Below, one piece after another: positions 6,180 through 6,992 of a stretch of 6,992 bases of DNA; within the stretch, counting starts at the first letter, position 1; each line of letters opens with the position of its first letter. This DNA comes from Solirubrobacterales bacterium (GTDB lineage: Bacteria; Actinomycetota; Thermoleophilia; Solirubrobacterales; 70-9): contig JAUQWL010000143.1 in the NCBI GenBank assembly GCA_030835185.1, positions 1-6,992 on the forward strand, read 5' to 3'. The position numbers and the translations under genes are program-made. The notes under the pieces were generated by a model that was not told where the DNA came from, did not search any database, and saw only the letters and a list, made by a program, of their open reading frames with translations.

Positions 6180-6774
6180 GGACACCTCCGGCCCCGGCCG
6201 CGGGGGCTCCGGCGAGGCTTTCGCGCACGTAATCGCGGGCCGCGGTCGCCGCCGAAATGTTCATATCCCCGAGCTCGCCGGGGAAGCGCCCGCGCAGGGC
6301 CTCTGCCACAGCGTCGAGCGAGACGAGGTCGCAGAGCCCGGCGAAGCCGCCGAGCAGAACGCTGTTGGGCAACGGCCGGCCGAGGTGTTCACGGGCGATC
6401 GCGGTCGCCGGCATGGTGCGCACCCGCTCTGGCCTGAAGCCGGCGATGAACTCGCCCATGCCGAGCTCGTCGAAGTCACGCTCGCTGTTCAGCAGGATGT
6501 AGCCATCGCCGGACAGACCACCGAACAGGTCGACCTGGTGGAGCAGGGTCGGATCCTGAATGATCACCGCGTCGGGGTGGGAGACCGGCTCCCGCCGGCG
6601 GATCGGTCCGTCGTCGATCCGGCAGAAGGAGACGACCGGGGCGCCGGTCCGCTCGGAGCCGAAGGTCGGGAAAGCCTGGGCGTGATGCCCTTCATCGAAT
6701 GCGGCAACGGAAAGAAGCTCGGAGGCGGTGACCACTCCCTGGCCACCCCGTCCGTGAATCCGTACCTGAAACAT
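6172..6774 (-). CDS. porC: Pyruvate/2-oxoacid:ferredoxin oxidoreductase, gamma subunit
   Basis: The product has 200 residues, the usual length for the gamma (POR catalytic-type) subunit. The N-terminal signature IHGRGGQGVVTASELLS (residues 6-22) and AQAFPTFGSERTGAPVVSFCRID (32-54) are classic for this family. PNSVLLGGFAGL at 136-147 matches the conserved N-x-x-L-L-G-x3-G stretch. Gamma binds in the core complex and is thought to take part in CoA handling, as the corresponding domain does in single-chain PFOR. The C-terminus is Ala/Gly-rich (LAGAPAAGAGGVHA). The ATG at 6774 is preceded by AAGGAG (6781-6786) at a spacing of six bases. This is the first gene of the operon, and its stop overlaps the porA start. 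Confidence 0.93.
   Translation of the reverse strand: MFQVRIHGRGGQGVVTASELLSVAAFDEGHHAQAFPTFGSERTGAPVVSFCRIDDGPIRRREPVSHPDAVIIQDPTLLHQVDLFGGLSGDGYILLNSERDFDELGMGEFIAGFRPERVRTMPATAIAREHLGRPLPNSVLLGGFAGLCDLVSLDAVAEALRGRFPGELGDMNISAATAARDYVRESLAGAPAAGAGGVHA
6185..6189 (-). promoter_or_regulatory. Ribosome binding site of porA, inside the end of porC
   Basis: GGAGG on the minus strand, five bases before the ATG at 6179. It lies within the last codons of porC and overlaps the alternative GTG start at 6183-6185, so it decides the start of porA. Confidence 0.7.
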
Positions 6775-6780
6775 CTCTCA

Positions 6781-6786
6781 CTCCTT
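6781..6786 (-). promoter_or_regulatory. Ribosome binding site of porC
   Basis: AAGGAG on the minus strand with a six-base spacer (TGAGAG) to the ATG at 6774. This is a near-ideal Shine-Dalgarno site, consistent with a well-translated first gene of the operon. Confidence 0.7.
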
Positions 6787-6817
6787 GAAGGAATCGACGC
6801 TGCAACCCGTAGGCCGC

Positions 6818-6826
6818 AAACTAGCA
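6818..6826 (-). promoter_or_regulatory. Possible extended -10 promoter element of the por operon
   Basis: TGCTAGTTT on the minus strand combines a TGn extension with the TAnnnT hexamer TAGTTT. It would start transcription about 35-40 bases before porC. No good -35 hexamer lies at 16-18 bases; a TTGAAC at 6849-6854 is too far upstream (about 25 bases). The call is therefore weak. Confidence 0.25.
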
Positions 6827-6935
6827 GGAGCGCCGCTGTCGATCGAGTTCAACACGGATTGCGCGCATGCCCCCCACCGACCCGTTCAACTCCCGTTTCC
6901 GACCGAGAACGTCCGGCGATCACCTGACGGATCCC

Positions 6936-6991
6936 CTCGGTAGTGGCGCAGATCGGCACGCGCATGACGTGCGCATCCTCGCCACTACGAG
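6936..6991. repeat. Nested inverted repeat at the right edge, upstream of the por operon
   Basis: GTAGTGGCG at 6940-6948 pairs perfectly with CGCCACTAC at 6980-6988. Beyond one unpaired G, CTC (6936-6938) pairs with GAG (6989-6991). Inside the 31-base spacer, GCACG (6956-6960) can pair with CGTGC (6968-6972), or GCGCA (6960-6964) with TGCGC (6970-6974). It could be a terminator of a gene to the right, an operator, or part of a structured leader. On the minus strand a frame from the window edge to a stop at 6849-6851 runs through it (47 residues, with VMRVPICATTEGIRQVIAG near its start). The repeat may therefore lie in the 3' end of an unseen gene, which I do not recognise. Otherwise I see no gene in 6775-6992. 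Confidence 0.4.
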
Positions 6992-6992
6992 T

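Noticed and set aside
5514..6437. A 307-codon plus-strand frame opposite porA and porC
   Set aside because: It runs across the boundary of two clear PFOR subunit genes on the other strand and has shadow-like composition and no domain.
6849..6992. Minus-strand partial frame of 47 residues entering from the right edge
   Set aside because: Its first part has plausible codon use, but I recognise no family, it is short, and it overlaps the inverted repeat. I mention it under the repeat but do not call it a gene.

Overview
This is a GC-rich window with bacterial gene packing: short gaps, GTG and ATG starts, and clear Shine-Dalgarno sequences inside the operon. The protein families and composition suggest an actinomycete, perhaps of the Thermoleophilia/Solirubrobacterales kind. 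The lineage is a guess from composition and gene content, not something a marker gene here settles. I see no tRNA, rRNA, insertion sequence, CRISPR array or phage gene.

Left part (1-1707): a membrane transporter of the AEC (auxin efflux carrier) family lies on the minus strand, with its C-terminus cut off by the window edge. A 138-base divergent gap separates it from a plus-strand gene for a small SAM-dependent methyltransferase with one N-terminal membrane segment. That gene may be read from a leaderless transcript. It ends facing the next operon, with a hairpin in the 48-base convergent gap.

Main part (1708-6774): five minus-strand genes form one tight operon, read right to left. The first three are the gamma (porC), alpha (porA) and beta (porB) subunits of a pyruvate/2-oxoacid:ferredoxin oxidoreductase. 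The fourth is a 544-residue flavoprotein with iron-sulfur motifs, and the last is a small four-helix membrane protein of the YrdB/DUF2568 family. Alpha and beta carry thiamine pyrophosphate and one [4Fe-4S] cluster, and split a 2-oxoacid with CoA into acyl-CoA and CO2.

The flavoprotein is the most interesting gene. Its two ends look like the small delta subunit (PorD, a two-cluster ferredoxin), while its middle is a GltD/NfnB-type FAD and NAD(P)H module. It looks as if an NAD(P) oxidoreductase has been placed inside PorD. The enzyme may therefore pass electrons to NAD(P)+ within the complex, or take them from NAD(P)H, instead of relying only on free ferredoxin.

Right end (6775-6992): this is the leader of the operon, with a possible extended -10 element. 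A nested inverted repeat lies at the very edge. I cannot assign a gene there with confidence.
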